Source of the DNA: Bacteroidales bacterium M2
GTDB lineage: Bacteria; Bacteroidota; Bacteroidia; Bacteroidales; Muribaculaceae
Assembly (NCBI GenBank): GCA_001689415.1
Contig: LUJM01000025.1
Location: 8,972 to 34,399 of the forward strand
Direction of reading: 5' to 3'
DNA length: 25,428 nt
The position numbers were made by a program, and so were the translations under genes. Below the pieces are notes generated by a model that did not search any database, had not been told where the DNA came from, and was given only the letters and a program-made list of their open reading frames with translations. Of the stretch, positions 6,914 through 15,626 are shown in pieces. Position 1 is the stretch's first letter. Each line of letters starts with the position of its first letter.

Positions 6914-7819
6914 ATGAACCGTGTTTTTGAGTCGGTACTCAAGCATTACCAGGCCTATATACTGCTCGAACGAGGCTTGAGCGATAACACACGCGAGGCT
7001 TACAGCTCGGATATAGAGCGCTTTGCCTCCTGGCTTAACCCCGAAGTGACTCCGGCCGACGTCAGCCGCGAGCACCTCGAAAACTTTATATATCAGCTCC
7101 ACGAAACAGGCATCGCCCCACGGTCGCAAGCCCGCATAATTTCGGGTTTGAAATCCTTTTTCCAGTATCTTACGCTCGACAATTTGCGCACCGACAACCC
7201 CATGGCCCTGATCGAGCCCCCGGCAATAGGCCGCCACCTGCCCGAGGTACTGACAATCGACGAAATCGAAGCAATGATAAGTGCCATAGACCTCGACGAA
7301 CCCCAAGGCCTACGCAACCGGGCAATCATCGAAACACTATATGGCTCGGGACTGCGCGTGAGCGAATTATGCACGCTCGAACGCCGCAGGGTGTTCCTCG
7401 ACGAAGGTTTCCTTACCGTCACCGGCAAGGGCAGCAAGGAGCGAATGGTACCCATGAGCGAAACAGCCATAGAGCAAATAGCACTTTACCTGAAACAGCA
7501 GGACAGCACAAGCGCACCTATCAAGCCGGGCGAAGAAGACTATCTATTCCTCAACCGCCGCGGGGCACACCTCACCAGGGTGATGATATTCTATATAGTA
7601 AGAGACCTTGCCGAGAAGGCGGGCATACGCAAAACAATCTCGCCCCACACCCTGCGACATTCATTTGCCACACACCTACTCGAGGGCGGAGCCAACCTTC
7701 GAGCCATACAGCAGATGCTCGGCCATGAAAGCATTGCCACCACAGAGATTTACCTGCATCTCGACAACTCGCGCCTGCGTGAAGAAATCCTTGCACATCA
7801 CCCGCGCAACCGGCGCTGA
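6914..7819 (+). CDS. xerD: Tyrosine recombinase XerD
   Basis: This 301-residue site-specific recombinase resolves chromosome dimers at dif together with XerC and FtsK. The N-terminal SAM-like DNA-binding domain spans about residues 1-90. The catalytic set is complete: Arg148 (GSGLRVSEL), Lys172 (GKGSKER), His245 and Arg248 (HTLRHSFATH), His271 (MLGHES) and the nucleophile Tyr280 (TTEIYLHL). The length is normal for XerD, and there is no mobile element or integrase context beyond the host tRNA genes. Its end overlaps the converging MATE gene by 22 bp. The XerD versus XerC assignment rests on my family memory. Confidence 0.93.
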   Translation: MNRVFESVLKHYQAYILLERGLSDNTREAYSSDIERFASWLNPEVTPADVSREHLENFIYQLHETGIAPRSQARIISGLKSFFQYLTLDNLRTDNPMALIEPPAIGRHLPEVLTIDEIEAMISAIDLDEPQGLRNRAIIETLYGSGLRVSELCTLERRRVFLDEGFLTVTGKGSKERMVPMSETAIEQIALYLKQQDSTSAPIKPGEEDYLFLNRRGAHLTRVMIFYIVRDLAEKAGIRKTISPHTLRHSFATHLLEGGANLRAIQQMLGHESIATTEIYLHLDNSRLREEILAHHPRNRR

Positions 7820-9147
7820 GTGGCTCGCATAAAGAATACGAAGTAAAGCACCGCCGCCAGCATAAGGCACACAGAAAAACTGAGTACTATACCGTAGAGT
7901 CCCATACCGGCAGGGAAAGCCATAGCCCATGTAACGGGCAAACCAACAACAATGTAGCTAAAAAAGGCAATATAAAGCATCGGCAACACATGCGATGTAC
8001 CCCTGAGAGCATTGGCAAAAGTAATCTGCGTGGCATCACCGGCCTGATACAGGGCCATTGGCACAAGCAGTGTAACGGCAAGCGACAACACAGCCCGGTC
8101 TTCGGTAAATACACCCATTATCACATCGCCGCCGAAAAGGAACAGACAGCACACCATTGCCATAGTAACGAGCATGATATGATATCCGGCCCAGGCACAA
8201 CGGCGCATAGCGGCATTATCCGACCTGCCTGCAGCGTGGCTGATATCGATTGCCATGGCGGCACCGATACTATAATATATGCAGAAACCGAACATGCCGC
8301 TGATTACTACAATCTGGAATGCGGCCAGGGATATCGCCCCAAGCCAACCGGCGAAAATCGCAGCTCCCGAAAAAGCAGCAGTCTCGAATGTCATCTGCAT
8401 CGACACCGGGAACCCTGTGGTTATGATGCGGCCGATATCGCCCTGCTGACGGCGACTGTGATAAAATCCCGGCAGGTACTTCCGGGCATACTTCGCCTTA
8501 AAAAATACAAGGCCGAGAACCACCACGCATACCACACGAGCGCCCAGGGTGCTGAAGCCTGCACCGAGGAGGCCAAGCTCCGGTGCGCCCCAGTTACCAT
8601 AAATCAAGGCATAGTTTCCAAGCACATTGAGCGCATTGGCACCGAGCACGATCCATGTGGGCAAGCCTGTGCGGCCTATACCGAAGCTCCATTGCGAAAA
8701 CACATTGAATACCGACACAAACACCATACCCGACAGCACCGTGAGATAGTAAGGCCTTATCATAGGCAGTAGCTGCTCGGGCTGGCCGAGCTTGTCGATA
8801 TTGAAATATAGCAGCAACATCAGCGCCGTCACCAGCACAGTAAACACAAGGTTGACAATAAGGCCGAGCCTCACGGTACGGCCTATGCGGTCGTTGTCGT
8901 CACGCACAAACATGGCACCTATCAGCGGCGTAAGGCCGTAGGTAAAGCCGAGAACTGCCATTATTGCGACATTGAAAGTATTATTGACAAACGATGCCGA
9001 CGCAAGAGCCTCGGTAGAATAGTGGCCCACCATTATATTATCGGCAAAACTCACCGCAATATTTCCCAACTGCCCTAAAAGCAGGGGGAAAGCAAGTTTG
9101 AGTATCGACTTATAACAACTTAAATAATCGCGTAAAAATTGTGCCAT
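7798..9147 (-). CDS. MATE-family multidrug efflux transporter
   Basis: This 449-residue inner-membrane protein has 12 predicted helices in two halves. MATE hallmarks are the N-terminal LAFPLLLGQLGNIAVSFADNIMVGHYSTEALASAS and a second-half FPVSMQMTFETAAFSGAAIFAGWLG. The family exports cationic drugs or metabolites in exchange for Na+ or H+. The start MAQFLRDYLSCYKS is preferred over a Met ten codons upstream, whose residues overlap an inverted repeat and look non-conserved. The gene converges on xerD with a 22-bp overlap (7798-7819) and is not in an operon with its upstream repeat block. The real substrate is unknown. Confidence 0.92.
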   Translation of the reverse strand: MAQFLRDYLSCYKSILKLAFPLLLGQLGNIAVSFADNIMVGHYSTEALASASFVNNTFNVAIMAVLGFTYGLTPLIGAMFVRDDNDRIGRTVRLGLIVNLVFTVLVTALMLLLYFNIDKLGQPEQLLPMIRPYYLTVLSGMVFVSVFNVFSQWSFGIGRTGLPTWIVLGANALNVLGNYALIYGNWGAPELGLLGAGFSTLGARVVCVVVLGLVFFKAKYARKYLPGFYHSRRQQGDIGRIITTGFPVSMQMTFETAAFSGAAIFAGWLGAISLAAFQIVVISGMFGFCIYYSIGAAMAIDISHAAGRSDNAAMRRCAWAGYHIMLVTMAMVCCLFLFGGDVIMGVFTEDRAVLSLAVTLLVPMALYQAGDATQITFANALRGTSHVLPMLYIAFFSYIVVGLPVTWAMAFPAGMGLYGIVLSFSVCLMLAAVLYFVFFMRATQRRLRG

Positions 9148-9165
9148 GACGACATATACAAATAC

Positions 9166-9197
9166 ACAAAAGGACATAAATGAATATGCCCTTTTGT
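9166..9197 (-). promoter_or_regulatory. Inverted repeat upstream of the MATE gene
   Basis: ACAAAAGG (9166-9173) pairs with CCTTTTGT (9190-9197) around a 16-nt spacer, 19 bp before the MATE start. An imperfect -7 box (TGTATTTG on the minus strand) overlaps the proximal arm. This could be an operator or a leader hairpin; no regulator gene is adjacent. Confidence 0.35.
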
Positions 9198-9293
9198 TAT
9201 AGTTAAAGAATCAAGTTTCGCAAGTTCAACCTGTTTTCGGGTTAATGGTGCAGTTCCTCATTTCCGCAGGGTTTAGGAGGTCAACATCACCCC

Positions 9294-9510
9294 CTCTCGT
9301 AGGGTCGCGGCACAATGCTATTAACTTGATGAGAAAGAGTGTCAGCGATAGGAGCTTGGCTCTCCGAGACAAGCCTCGGTCAGCATCGCTAATATTTTGA
9401 GTACCAACGCCTAATTGAGGCTTGTCTCGGAGAGCCAAGCTCCTATCGTTGCTGTCCTTTTGAATAATCACCCCTTATGTTAACAGCATTGCGCCGCGAC
9501 CATACGACAG
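9294..9510. repeat. Nested inverted repeat containing a 31-bp perfect inverted repeat
   Basis: The outer arms 9294-9331 and 9473-9510 are inverted copies of the CTCGTAGGG module, with the GTTTACTTAAGG end degenerate. Inside them 9346-9376 and 9418-9448 are perfect 31-bp inverted arms with a 41-nt loop. Within arm 1 and just beyond, CCGAG-ACAAGC-CTCGG and AGCGAT/ATCGCT form further hairpins, as in the cleaner copy at 24993-25030. The block fills the gap between MATE and BI-1. Nothing recognised lies from 9200 to 9293. Confidence 0.85.
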
Positions 9511-9557
9511 GGCGATTAGTCAGAGTGTCGAAATGCGAAACTCAAGTTAGAGATAAC

Positions 9558-10283
9558 TTAGTCTCTGCTGCCGAAAATACGGAGCAAATAGAGGAAGAGG
9601 TTGATGAAGTCGAGGTAGAGCGACAGCGCACCGATTGTAGCCAGACGGCTAACAGAATCCTGGGGTGCGGCCTGTGCCATAGCCTTGATCTGCTGGGTGT
9701 CCCATGCGGTGAGGCCGATAAAGATCAGCACACCGGCTATCGACACAATCCAATCGAGGGTGCTGCTATGCAGGAAGATATTAACCAACGATGCGATAAT
9801 CAGGCCGATAAGTGCCATGAAGAGGTACGAACCGATTTTCGACAGGTCCTGGCTGGTAAAGTAGCCGTAGACACTCATCGCACCGAAAGTACCGGCAGTG
9901 ATAAAGAAGGTCTTGACAATCGCCGTGGGGCTATAGGCAAGGAAAATTGTACACAGCATCATGCCGTTGACGATAGCGAAGAGATAGAACAGCGCTGAAG
10001 CCAAGGTGCTGCTGAGTTTGTTGATGCCCGACGAAATGCCGATTACAAGGCCGAACTCGGCGATGATAAGCACCCACATAAACCAACTGTTGTTGATAAA
10101 GAACGACATGTATTCGTAGCTGTTAGAGCAGAATAATGCCGTAAAGGCTGTTACGACGAGGGCGAGCGTCATCTTCAAATAGACGCGCTTCATGGTCGAG
10201 CTGACGGTATTCACCAGACTGCGGCCATTGTCGAGGGGAGTGTAACCATATTGGTCCTGACCCTGATACTGGTTGTTGTACAT
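9558..10283 (-). CDS. Bax inhibitor-1/YccA family membrane protein
   Basis: This 241-residue integral membrane protein has about seven helices after a Gln/Tyr-rich cytoplasmic N terminus (MYNNQYQGQDQYGYTPLDNG). The closing helix pair contains the family-typical GLTAWDTQQIKAMAQ, and AIVNGMMLCTIFLAYS is also typical. Relatives of the BI-1/TMBIM family act as calcium-leak or stress-tolerance proteins; the role in Bacteroidales is not established to my knowledge. It starts 32 bp after argS and is probably cotranscribed with it. The C-terminal end faces the 9294-9510 repeat. Confidence 0.9.
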   Translation of the reverse strand: MYNNQYQGQDQYGYTPLDNGRSLVNTVSSTMKRVYLKMTLALVVTAFTALFCSNSYEYMSFFINNSWFMWVLIIAEFGLVIGISSGINKLSSTLASALFYLFAIVNGMMLCTIFLAYSPTAIVKTFFITAGTFGAMSVYGYFTSQDLSKIGSYLFMALIGLIIASLVNIFLHSSTLDWIVSIAGVLIFIGLTAWDTQQIKAMAQAAPQDSVSRLATIGALSLYLDFINLFLYLLRIFGSRD

Positions 10284-10315
10284 GATTATTGTTTTTTAGA
10301 TGTTTATATCCTTGA

Positions 10316-12100
10316 TTACATTCTCTCTACCACGTTGATACCCAGCAGACCGAGAGCGGCCTTAATGGTACGTGCGGTTGCTCCCGAAAGCGCCATGCGC
10401 AGCGAGCATACCTCGGGGGTATCTTTCAGAATCGAACAGTCGTGGTAGAACTGATTGTACTCCTTGGTAAGGTCGTAGGCATAGTTGGCAATGAGCGCAG
10501 GCGAGTAGCTGCGACCTGCCTCGGCAACAACGCCGGGGAAATCGCCAAGACGCTGAATCAGTGCAATCTCGCGCTCGTTAGGCTCAACATTGCTATAGTC
10601 TACTGCCTGCAAGCCGGCTTCGGCTGCCTTGCGGAGCACCGAGCGGATACGGGCGTAGGTATACTGGATAAAGGGACCTGTATTGCCGTTGAAATCAATC
10701 GATTCCTTAGGATTGAATGTCATATTCTTGCGAGGGTCGACCTTGAGCAGGAAGTACTTCAGAGCACCCATGCCCACGGTTTCGGCGATATTGTCGATTT
10801 CCGCCTCGGTCATACCGTCGGTCTTGCCAAGCTGAGTGGCTACCTCTTTGGCCGAAGCAACCATCTCTGCCATAAGGTCATCGGCGTCGACCACAGTGCC
10901 TTCGCGGCTCTTCATCTTGCCCTCGGGCAGCTCTACCATGCCGTAGCTGAAGTGTACCAGGTCTTTGCCCCATTTGAAACCGAGACGGTCGAGGATTATA
11001 GCAAGCACCTGGAAGTGGTAGTTCTGTTCGTTGCCAACAACATAGATCATCTTGTCGATGGGATAGTCGTCGAAGCGCTGCTTGGCGGTGCCGATATCCT
11101 GGGTCATGTATACCGAAGTGCCGTCGCTACGGAGCAGCAGCTTTTCGTCGAGACCATTCTCGCGCAGGTCAGCCCATACCGAGCCGTCCTCGCGGCGATA
11201 GAGAACACCTTTTTCGAGTCCTTCGAGCACCTTTGCCTTGCCGTCGAGATAGGTCTGCGATTCGTAATATATCTTGTCGAAACCTACGCCCATACGCTTG
11301 TAAGTCTCGTCGAAACCGGCATATACCCATTCGTTCATTTTCGACCACAGCGCACGCACGTCGGCATCGCCGTCTTCCCATTTACGGAGCATCGCACGGG
11401 CGTCGGCCATTACTGTAGAGGCAGCCTCGGCCTCCTCGTCGGTCATACCCTGCTCTTTCAGGGCTTTGAGCTCGGCCTTGTAATTCTTGTCGAAAGCCAC
11501 ATAGCAATCGCCCACAAGGTGGTCGCCCTTAACATTGGCGCTTTCGGGGGTAGCACCGTCGAACCAGCGCTGCCATGCGAGCATTGATTTGCAGATATGG
11601 ATGCCACGGTCGTTGACAATATTGGTCTTCACCACCTTGTTGCCGCATGCTTCGAGAATCTTCGACAGCGAGCTACCAAGGAGAATATTGCGGAGGTGGC
11701 CCAGGTGAAGAGGCTTGTTGGTATTGGGCGATGAATATTCTACCATTACCAAGGGGCTCCGGTCGGTCACCGGACGTATACCCCACGACTCGTCGGCGGC
11801 GATATTGGCCAGCACACCGTTCCAGTATGTGGGAGTGATGACAATATTGAGGAACCCCTTAACGACATTAAAACCCGACACTGCGGGCTCGTTTGCCACC
11901 AGCCATTCACCAATCTCGGTGCCTACAGCCTCGGGAGCCTTGCGGGCTGCCTTGACCCAGGGAAACACCATGACGGTGAGGTTACCCTCAAACTCCTTGC
12001 GGGTAGCCTGGGGAACTATGCTCTCTGCCGGTGTATCGATACCGTAGAGCTCTTTTACAGCTTTGCTGACTGATGCGGATATTACTTTATCAATCGACAT
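10316..12100 (-). CDS. argS: Arginyl-tRNA synthetase
   Basis: This 594-residue class I synthetase charges tRNA-Arg. Order: the Arg-tRNA N-terminal domain (about 1-115), the catalytic HIGH-like motif HLGH (132-135, in SSPNTNKPLHLGHLRNILLG), the KMSKS-region equivalent KMKSREG, and a C-terminal DALR anticodon-binding domain (FIQYTYARIRSVLRKA and onward, ending LLGINVVERM). The length is within the normal family range and the start MSIDKVISASVSKAV fits the family. It sits 41 bp downstream of manC and 32 bp upstream of BI-1. Three of its substrate tRNAs are encoded in this window, but at other loci. Confidence 0.97.
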   Translation of the reverse strand: MSIDKVISASVSKAVKELYGIDTPAESIVPQATRKEFEGNLTVMVFPWVKAARKAPEAVGTEIGEWLVANEPAVSGFNVVKGFLNIVITPTYWNGVLANIAADESWGIRPVTDRSPLVMVEYSSPNTNKPLHLGHLRNILLGSSLSKILEACGNKVVKTNIVNDRGIHICKSMLAWQRWFDGATPESANVKGDHLVGDCYVAFDKNYKAELKALKEQGMTDEEAEAASTVMADARAMLRKWEDGDADVRALWSKMNEWVYAGFDETYKRMGVGFDKIYYESQTYLDGKAKVLEGLEKGVLYRREDGSVWADLRENGLDEKLLLRSDGTSVYMTQDIGTAKQRFDDYPIDKMIYVVGNEQNYHFQVLAIILDRLGFKWGKDLVHFSYGMVELPEGKMKSREGTVVDADDLMAEMVASAKEVATQLGKTDGMTEAEIDNIAETVGMGALKYFLLKVDPRKNMTFNPKESIDFNGNTGPFIQYTYARIRSVLRKAAEAGLQAVDYSNVEPNEREIALIQRLGDFPGVVAEAGRSYSPALIANYAYDLTKEYNQFYHDCSILKDTPEVCSLRMALSGATARTIKAALGLLGINVVERM

Positions 12101-12141
12101 ATATGTTTTTTCTATTTACGTATTTTCAAAAAAATTTCACC

Positions 12142-13233
12142 CTATTCAAAGCGGTCGCCAAATTTCACCTTGGCATCATTGACCATTCGCTTTATTTCCT
12201 GCTCGTGGGCTTTGGGGCATATCAGCAACACCCCGTCGGCATCGCTAACAATATAGTCTTCGAGACCGTCGACCACTACGAGCTTCTCGCCACGGATAGC
12301 GAAGATATTTCCTCGGCTGTTGTAGGCCAGCACGTTGCAGTTCTGAGTCACATTGGCCTCGCTGTTTTTGGGCGAAAGGTCGTAGAGTGCGCTCCAAGTG
12401 CCGAGGTCGTTCCAGCCGAATGTCACGGTCTCTACATACACATTGTCGGCCTTTTCCATTACCGAGTAGTCTATCGATATGCTCATGCACGAGGGGAAAG
12501 CCGTAGCTATAAACGACTTCTCGGCCTCGAAATCGAGATACACATTGGCATCGGCAGCGTCGAATGCCGACGCGATATCGGGCACATAACGACGGATAGC
12601 ATTGCATATCACATCGGCACGCCAAAGGAAGATGCCCGAATTCCAAAAAAACTCGCCCGAGGCAACGAATACCTTGGCAAGTTCGAGGTCGGGCTTTTCG
12701 GTAAAGGTCTTTACCTTGCTTATGTCACCCTCTACAGTATCGCCAATCTGGATATAACCGTAGCCGGTTTCAGGCCTTGTGGGAGTGATGCCGAAGGTAA
12801 GCAGGGCATCGTTGTGCTCGATAAAGTCAAAACCGGCCAGCACGCTCGATTCGAACAGCGATTCGCGCGTAATCACATGGTCGGCAGGCGTAACGATCAT
12901 CGATGCCTTGGGGTCGCGGGCGGCGATATGCCATGCCGCCCATGCTATGCAGGGAGCAGTATTGCGGCGGGCAGGCTCGAAAAGTATCTGATTATCGGGA
13001 ATCTCGGGCAGCTGCGCCTTCACAAGGTCGGCATAGCGCTCGTTGGTCATTATCAATATATTGGATGCGGGGATAAGGCTGCAAATGCGGTCGTAGCTCA
13101 TCTGGAGCAGCGTACGCCCTGTACCCAAGAAATCGATAAACTGCTTGGGAAGTCGAGCGCGGCTATAGGGCCAGAATCGACTACCGATTCCGCCGCACAT
13201 TATCACGCAATAACGGTGTTGCATTTCTTCCAT
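12142..13233 (-). CDS. manC: Mannose-1-phosphate guanylyltransferase
   Basis: This 363-residue nucleotidyltransferase makes GDP-mannose from mannose-1-phosphate and GTP for glycan synthesis. The nucleotide-binding motif (YCVIMCGGIGSRFWPYSR, then LPKQF) opens the protein, and MIVTPADHVITRE, TFGITPTRPETGYGYIQ and FTEKPDLELA follow, all typical of the ManC/GMP type I family. The usual fused isomerase domain is absent, so this is the short monofunctional form. An alternative start three codons later (MQHRYCV) is equally possible. The promoter lies at 13258-13288. argS follows after 41 bp. Confidence 0.92.
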   Translation of the reverse strand: MEEMQHRYCVIMCGGIGSRFWPYSRARLPKQFIDFLGTGRTLLQMSYDRICSLIPASNILIMTNERYADLVKAQLPEIPDNQILFEPARRNTAPCIAWAAWHIAARDPKASMIVTPADHVITRESLFESSVLAGFDFIEHNDALLTFGITPTRPETGYGYIQIGDTVEGDISKVKTFTEKPDLELAKVFVASGEFFWNSGIFLWRADVICNAIRRYVPDIASAFDAADANVYLDFEAEKSFIATAFPSCMSISIDYSVMEKADNVYVETVTFGWNDLGTWSALYDLSPKNSEANVTQNCNVLAYNSRGNIFAIRGEKLVVVDGLEDYIVSDADGVLLICPKAHEQEIKRMVNDAKVKFGDRFE

Positions 13234-13257
13234 CGTAGTGACTGTATTATCAATCTG

Positions 13258-13288
13258 CTAAATTACAAAATTTCTGCGACATGGCAAA
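13258..13288 (-). promoter_or_regulatory. Probable manC promoter
   Basis: On the minus strand TTTG (13285-13288), a 19-nt spacer and TAATTTAG (13258-13265) match the promoter consensus with one mismatch. The spacer opens with CCATGTCGC, which also opens the rplM promoter spacer. The site is 25 bp upstream of the start. Confidence 0.55.
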
Positions 13289-13578
13289 ATCCACACCCCT
13301 CAACACGCCACAATCTACAGTCACCGCACCAGTCCACCGACTAATCCCATAACATGAAGTACAACTTTTTCTCCAATCAGGACAAATAAACAATTTGCCG
13401 GAACTTCGGGCTAAATCATCATCAAGTGGCATAACTTGCAGAAAATGAGATCATGGCAATTGTCGCGCCACTGGTGCGACAATTTAAAGATTGTGAAAAC
13501 TACCGCCAACTCCTCTGCCATAATTACAAATCATTATCGATATAGCATCCGATTGTACCTCAAATACTCAAGGCTGGG
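13289..13578. other. Gene-free region with one imperfect hairpin
   Basis: Between manC and the EEP gene I see no supported ORF. At 13458-13484, AATTGTCGCG and its near-complement form an imperfect inverted repeat with one G-U pair. It may be a bidirectional 3' structure; it has no clear T-tract on either side. Confidence 0.45.
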
Positions 13579-14706
13579 TTATCGCTCGTTGAGGGCGAAG
13601 TCGACTGTGAGTGGATAGTGGTCGGAGTTCTTGAGGCGGCCTTTCCTTATCGACAGAGGCTCTAAATCGCCGCGATAAAGCACATGGTCGATGCAGAAAT
13701 ACAGATACCGCGCATTATAGGTGTTAATCGGGCCGAAGCCGATTTCGGGATATACCGAGCGGAAGCCGACGTCGGCAAAGGTGCGTATGGCATGGCTGCC
13801 TTGCACATCGTTGAAATCGCCGCAGATTATCACATCGGGGCCGCCATATAGTCGCAGCCACTGTATCAGTTTGTTAACCTCGCGTGCCCGCCCTTCGGCA
13901 GCGGTGCGCAGTTTGTTGAATACGATTCTGCCCTCTCTTACATTCTCGGCGGCTTCTCGCAGCGGAGTGTTGGAGAGGCCGAATGAATACAGGTGAACGT
14001 TGAAAACGGCTAGTTTTCTACCCGAAGGCAATGTCACCCGGTAGGCGGCGACATCCCCGCTTGGGAAATCACGCACCTTCACATCGAGGTGGATATTCTC
14101 TACCGGGTATTTCGACAAAATGGCCTGGGTGCCCGTCCGGCCTCCGAATACTATGTGGGGATAACGCGCTTTGAGGCTGTCGGCACAACGCTGGGCCTCG
14201 GCACTGCGGCGCGGCTGGGCAAGGCGGAATGCCTCTTGCGTGCACACGATATCGGCGTTTTCCTTGAGTATGAATTCAGCCAGACCGGTATCTTTGTTTT
14301 TGACCAGGGCTCGCGAATAGGTATTGTATGTCATCAGCGAAAAGCGCTCGGCCCCGTCGGGCGCTTCGGGCGACAGTATATGCAATGGGAAATATGTCAG
14401 TACAGGGCCTCCGCAGGCCACAAGTCCCAAGGCAAGTAGAAGTGCGCCACGGCGATGCCACAACAACTGCATTAGCAGCAACACTATTACAACCCAAAAA
14501 CATATCGGGAAAGCGAGGGGGAATGCCCCCCACCACGAACTGTGGCTCAGAGGCGACACGCATCCGGCATAACCGGAAACAAGCAGCGCAGCCACAGCCA
14601 CAAGGTCGACAATCAGCGCAAAGCCACGCAAGAATCGCTGTAAAAGCGATCGTTTGGGTGCTTTGGGCAAGGAGGTATCTGTTTTACGCTGACCTCGTGG
14701 ACTCAT
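13579..14706 (-). CDS. Membrane-anchored endonuclease/exonuclease/phosphatase (EEP) family protein
   Basis: This 375-residue protein has three N-terminal membrane helices in about residues 25-115 (ALIVDLVAVAALLVSGYAG, FPICFWVVIVLLLMQLLW, LLALGLVACGGPVLTYFP), then an EEP catalytic domain outside the membrane. The motifs are SLMTYNTYSR, CTQEAF, NVHLYSFGL, ICGDFNDVQGSHAI and the final SDHYPLTVDFAL. The family includes nucleases, phosphatases and sphingomyelinases, so the substrate is not fixed. It follows the rhomboid gene by 59 bp, with a hairpin between. It begins MSPRGQRKTDTSLPKAPKR, a positively charged cytoplasmic tail. Confidence 0.88.
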   Translation of the reverse strand: MSPRGQRKTDTSLPKAPKRSLLQRFLRGFALIVDLVAVAALLVSGYAGCVSPLSHSSWWGAFPLAFPICFWVVIVLLLMQLLWHRRGALLLALGLVACGGPVLTYFPLHILSPEAPDGAERFSLMTYNTYSRALVKNKDTGLAEFILKENADIVCTQEAFRLAQPRRSAEAQRCADSLKARYPHIVFGGRTGTQAILSKYPVENIHLDVKVRDFPSGDVAAYRVTLPSGRKLAVFNVHLYSFGLSNTPLREAAENVREGRIVFNKLRTAAEGRAREVNKLIQWLRLYGGPDVIICGDFNDVQGSHAIRTFADVGFRSVYPEIGFGPINTYNARYLYFCIDHVLYRGDLEPLSIRKGRLKNSDHYPLTVDFALNER

Positions 14707-14730
14707 TTTTCTACAATTTTATTAACCATT

Positions 14731-14759
14731 GGCCGGACATGCACCTACACGACCCGGCC
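14731..14759 (-). terminator. Hairpin between rhomboid and EEP genes
   Basis: GGCCGG (14731-14736) pairs with CCGGCC (14754-14759) around a 17-nt loop. There is no T-tract on the minus strand, so termination would be weak and the EEP gene is probably still cotranscribed with rhomboid. Confidence 0.4.
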
Positions 14760-14765
14760 GGTATA

Positions 14766-15521
14766 TTAAAAGAACCAGTGATTATTGAATACTCCTTTCT
14801 TTTTCCAATACAGCAGCAGCAGGAAGCCAAATATCATACCGCCAAGGTGTGCGAAATGGGCCACGCCGTCGGCTGTGCTCGAGATACCCGATACGAGCTC
14901 GAGTACAAAGTATCCGATAATAAGCCACTTGGCCTTGACAGGCACGGGGATAAAGAAGATATATACCGGCAGATTTGGGAAAAGGAATCCGAATGCAAGC
15001 AGCACGCCGTATATCGCGCCCGAAGCTCCGACCATAGGAGTATTGACAAAAGCATTGAGCTGGGCAAGGTCGGGATCGGAAAAGTTGTAGCCTCGCTGTA
15101 TCACGTCGAAGCCCTCGTGGATTGCGCGTGTCACCACATCCGGCGGGAGAAGGCTCTCGAGATTATTGATATAGAGAGCAAACACACCCATCTGCACTAA
15201 GGCAGCACAGATACCGCAGGTAATATAATAAAACAGGAATCGCGCTGAACCCATGGTCATCTCAATCGTTCGGCCAAACATTACGAGGGCAAACATATTG
15301 AAAAAGAGATGCATGAAGTTGCCATGAAGAAACATGTAGGTAAACAGCTGATACGGACGGAACGCCGGCGACGAGAAATAATACAGCGCCAGGTTACGGT
15401 CGAAGAAGGCATCGGCTGCCGGGAGCATGGCCATTAACAGCCACACAAGCACATTGATTATCAATAGATTCTTGACAACAGGGGGGATTGTCTGGAAAAA
15501 AGGTGGTCTAGAGGAATACAT
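14766..15521 (-). CDS. Rhomboid-family intramembrane serine protease
   Basis: This 251-residue protein cleaves membrane proteins within the lipid bilayer. The catalytic pair is present: Ser167 in GASGAIYG and His225 in AHFAHLGGMIFG. The HGNFMHLFFNMFALVMFG segment (residues 66-83) is the usual rhomboid helix 2 start. About six helices are visible. An extended segment of about 40 residues between helix 3 and helix 4 (ALYINNLESLLPPDVVTRAIHEGFDVIQRG) is longer than in E. coli GlpG. The start MYSSRPPFFQ fits the promoter at 15550-15580. Confidence 0.93.
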   Translation of the reverse strand: MYSSRPPFFQTIPPVVKNLLIINVLVWLLMAMLPAADAFFDRNLALYYFSSPAFRPYQLFTYMFLHGNFMHLFFNMFALVMFGRTIEMTMGSARFLFYYITCGICAALVQMGVFALYINNLESLLPPDVVTRAIHEGFDVIQRGYNFSDPDLAQLNAFVNTPMVGASGAIYGVLLAFGFLFPNLPVYIFFIPVPVKAKWLIIGYFVLELVSGISSTADGVAHFAHLGGMIFGFLLLLYWKKKGVFNNHWFF

Positions 15522-15549
15522 TCTTGTGTTCTATATGTTTATCAAACTG

Positions 15550-15580
15550 CAAAATTAATCAAAATTACACAAACAACAAA
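15550..15580 (-). promoter_or_regulatory. Rhomboid gene promoter
   Basis: On the minus strand TTTG (15577-15580), 19 nt and TAATTTTG (15550-15557) match the consensus exactly. A second TAATTTTG-like box lies ten bases upstream but has worse spacing. Confidence 0.75.
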
Positions 15581-15611
15581 TTCAACCGTCCATAGGTTTG
15601 GGTATCCGTAC

Positions 15612-15626
15612 AAACAGCGTAGCCGC
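15612..15626 (+). repeat. 15-bp direct repeat, left copy
   Basis: AAACAGCGTAGCCGC is repeated exactly at 17338-17352. The two copies bound an AT-richer segment with accessory-looking genes. Confidence 0.55.

Noticed and set aside
5980..7819. Integrative element: tRNA genes next to a tyrosine recombinase
   Set aside because: The recombinase is a standard-length XerD with a DUF4294 neighbour, no element cargo, and no duplicated tRNA 3' end beyond the second full tRNA gene.
9226..9471. An 81-codon minus-strand ORF in the MATE-BI-1 gap
   Set aside because: Its sequence is translated palindromic repeat, and the same repeats elsewhere do not preserve the frame.
13436..13618. A 60-codon ORF before the EEP gene
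   Set aside because: It overlaps the hairpin and the end of the EEP gene, and I see no conserved motif.
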